This document shows, one piece after another, positions 62,071 to 64,000 of a stretch of 64,000 nucleotides of DNA. The stretch's first letter is position 1. Every line of letters starts with the position of its first letter. Origin of the DNA: Drosophila persimilis (lineage: Eukaryota > Arthropoda > Insecta > Diptera > Drosophilidae). A program made the position numbers and the translations under genes. The stretch is from the NCBI RefSeq assembly GCF_003286085.1, contig NW_020825329.1, positions 1,178,001 to 1,242,000 on the forward strand. Direction: 5' to 3'. The notes below the pieces were generated by a model, which saw nothing but the letters and a program-made list of their open reading frames with translations, was not told the DNA's origin and searched no databases.

Positions 62071-63315
62071 GTGGATCAGCTAACTTTAGATTTTGAAAAA
62101 CTAAAAATGATTAACTCTCAAGCAAGGACCGATCTCACAGCAGATCTGGTCAAACAATTGATAGCACTTCAAATTTCACAAGTACAAGAGCAAATTGTAA
62201 ATTTAAAACAGCAAATAGAAACTAAATCCGATCAGGTATCGGATTATCAGGCAGAAACAATAGACGAGACAATAAGAGACGACACCACATTGAAGGTAAT
62301 AGAATCCCTACCAATTTTTAATGGTGGATTAAACCAATATGTAGGATGGAGGGAAGCTGCAGAAACTGCAGTGAAGTTATATAAGAAAGGAAGTAAGCAA
62401 TATTATATTGCATTAACAATTTTGAGAAACAAAATAACAGGACCAGCACATGACGCACTGACCAACCACGGGACAGTTCTAAATTTTGATGCCATACTTT
62501 CACGGCTTGACTTTGTTTACAGTGACAAGAGACCTATTTACATAATAGAACAGGAATTAAGCGTTCTCCGACAAGGGAACCTTTCAATTATAGATTTCTA
62601 TAACGAGGTTAACAAGAAAATGACCTTGTTAATAAATAAGACAATAATGACTCACGGAAAGGACAGTGAGATCACCAAGGAATCAAATAAAAAAATTAGA
62701 GACAATGCCTTACGCATTTTTGTCACTGGCCTAAACGGCGGCATTGCTGAAATCCTATTTTCATTGAATCCCCCAGATTTACCGAATGCCTTAGCAAAGG
62801 TACAGGAATTGCAATCTAATAACATTCGGGCCCAATTTGCCTACCAATTCAGCGGTCCCAGAAATTCAGGGAATAATAATTTTAATACCTTAAGATTCAA
62901 CCAACGACAACCTAGGACTAACAGTTCACCATTCGACCAAAAAAGGGATTTGCAGAGGAATAACATGTCTTGGGGACAACCCTATTTCTTGGGTAATAGA
63001 CAACAAAATCAGGCCCCAGAACCAATGGAGGTAGACGAATCTATACAAATCCGGAACCGACAGAACAGCAATCAATTCAGGGGAAATAATAACAATAGAA
63101 ATTATCGGGAGAATACTAACGGTTATTTTAGGAGAAATAATAACAATTATAGCCAAGCCCAGCATTTTAGGGCAAACGTAGTCCCGAATAATCAGTCTAA
63201 CGACAATCCAGCGCAGAAACGAAAACTAAACGAAATGTCGGAACAACCGGCTAATAAAGCAATGAGGATAAATAACATTGAGGAGGATCATTTTTTAGAT
63301 CAGCCCCCGAAGTAG
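62071..63315 (+). CDS. gag of the gypsy-like LTR element
   Basis: Open frame of 414 codons; the first in-frame ATG is at 62107. It encodes the structural (capsid) polyprotein. A central gypsy-type capsid region (GGLNQYVGWREAAETAVKLY, then KITGPAHDALTNHGTVLNF, then IFVTGLNGGIAEILFSLNPP) is followed by an Asn/Arg/Gln-rich nucleocapsid-like tail (NSNQFRGNNNNRNYREN and similar) without CCHC knuckles, as known for gypsy-family Gag. Gag overlaps pol in the -1 frame, the usual arrangement of this family, which makes Pol by -1 frameshifting. Confidence 0.85.
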   Translation: MDQLTLDFEKLKMINSQARTDLTADLVKQLIALQISQVQEQIVNLKQQIETKSDQVSDYQAETIDETIRDDTTLKVIESLPIFNGGLNQYVGWREAAETAVKLYKKGSKQYYIALTILRNKITGPAHDALTNHGTVLNFDAILSRLDFVYSDKRPIYIIEQELSVLRQGNLSIIDFYNEVNKKMTLLINKTIMTHGKDSEITKESNKKIRDNALRIFVTGLNGGIAEILFSLNPPDLPNALAKVQELQSNNIRAQFAYQFSGPRNSGNNNFNTLRFNQRQPRTNSSPFDQKRDLQRNNMSWGQPYFLGNRQQNQAPEPMEVDESIQIRNRQNSNQFRGNNNNRNYRENTNGYFRRNNNNYSQAQHFRANVVPNNQSNDNPAQKRKLNEMSEQPANKAMRINNIEEDHFLDQPPK

Positions 63316-64000
63316 GTCTGCCCTACCTAAAAAGAGTAGACAAAAAAATAAACAGAGAATTAAAAGTTTTGATAGATACGGGAGCAACTTCCTGTTATAT
63401 AAAAAAAGGAATTTACGACAATAAAAATGAATTACCAATCTATAAGAAAGTTGCTACAGTGAATGGGTTTTCAATAATTAAATATTTCCATAATATAACA
63501 ATTTTCAACACAAAGCAAGTGTTTTATGAAATAGATGGAATGGAGGCAGATTTACTAATAGGATTTAACCTATTAAAGAAAATCGGAGCGGTTATTGATA
63601 CAGGAAAGGGGACTTTAAGTTATAAAGACAATGAGGAGAAACTAATATATGACGAGGTCCTTTCTTTAAACAAATTAACCTTTATAGAAGGAAAAACCAT
63701 CCTTCCGTTGAAGGAATATATAATAAAAAAATATTTTGAAGAAGAAAAAGAAATGAAAAGCGATTCAGTAAAGGTAGAAGGAAGTTTATATAGCTTGGGA
63801 TCAAAAAATCCTGAGCACGCCGACGAAGAATTATCCGTCAATAGTTTGGGATTCAAATATCCTGAGCCCGCCGTCGTTGAATTATCCGACATCCAAAGTT
63901 TTAATAGTTTGGGATTAAAATATCCTGAGCACGCCGTCGTTGAATTATCCGACACTAAAAGTTCGAATAGTTTGGGATTAAAGAATCCTGAACACGCCGT
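63292..64000 (+). CDS. Start of pol (protease region) of the gypsy-like LTR element, partial
   Basis: The frame one base back from gag reads LPYLKRVDKK, then the aspartic-protease motif VLIDTGATSCYI, then ADLLIGFNLLKKIGAVID, the second hallmark of retropepsins. After the protease comes a region of near-identical 21-residue repeats (core SLGLKYPEHAVVELSD) that continues to the right edge. Reverse transcriptase, RNase H and integrase would lie beyond the window. Confidence 0.8.

Larger units (their letters stand above)
60964..64000 (+). mobile_element. Gypsy-like LTR element, 5' part (continues past the window)
   Basis: A Metaviridae/errantivirus-lineage element. The 5' LTR spans about 60964-61494 (531 bp; begins AGTTAACG, ends TTGTTTAAT). 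It is followed immediately by a primer-binding site at 61495-61512 (TGGCGCCCAACGTGGGGC), the tRNA-Lys type used by gypsy. A leader of about 560 bases includes an ACAAAT-type hexanucleotide repeat (61681-61736). Then come gag and the beginning of pol. The visible part looks whole, which suggests a young insertion, but the 3' LTR, most of pol and any env lie outside, so age cannot be measured here. Confidence 0.85.

Overview
This is a eukaryotic nuclear window from a Drosophila fly (subgenus Sophophora likely). Split genes with GT-AG introns, AT-rich non-coding DNA and dense transposon relics all show this. Six host genes are recognisable: onecut, a rapsyn-like gene (fly CG1909), Ephrin, ND-49, Pur-alpha and Thd1. 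In D. melanogaster these lie on the small fourth (dot) chromosome, so the window is almost certainly Muller element F. The LOA-clade LINE resembles TRIM and Bilbo, both first described in the obscura group. That makes an obscura-group fly a reasonable guess, but the sequence does not prove it.

Layout. 1-1421: 5' coding part of onecut (minus strand, running off the left edge). 3573-6995: rapsyn-like gene (minus, nine exons assembled here). 7.7-11.6 kb: two full DINE-1/INE-1-type Helentron relatives and one old relic. 14677-20878: Ephrin (minus, four coding exons), with another DINE-1 copy and a long-stem hairpin in intron 1. 21.8-34.9 kb: a transposon cluster holding a Tc1-like miniature element, a hAT relic, DINE-1 copies, a 7-kb LOA LINE split by a second LINE, an I-like LINE relic and a group of hAT-end repeats. 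The last of these repeats abuts ND-49. 34951-37004: ND-49 (plus, six exons, 473 aa). 38689-40871: Pur-alpha (minus, eight exons, 275 aa). 41.3-42.5 kb: an orphan open frame between inverted repeats. 48679-54301: Thd1 (plus, five coding exons, 1712 aa). 58.2-60.3 kb: two more DINE-1 copies. 60964-64000: 5' part of a gypsy-like LTR element (LTR, primer site, gag, start of pol), running off the right edge.

The host genes do not form one pathway: onecut and Pur-alpha bind nucleic acid, Thd1 is a DNA-repair glycosylase, ND-49 is a complex I core subunit, Ephrin is an axon-guidance ligand and rapsyn is a synaptic scaffold. What unites them is dot-chromosome residence.

The most interesting signal is that a repeat with hAT-type CAGTG ends carries a DRE (TATCGATA) and a Motif-1/M1BP site (GGTCACACTG), and one copy ends 54 bp before the ND-49 start codon, where a housekeeping promoter should be. 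A matching copy is joined to a recognisable hAT transposase tail. DREF, the protein that binds DRE, is itself known as a hAT-related protein.
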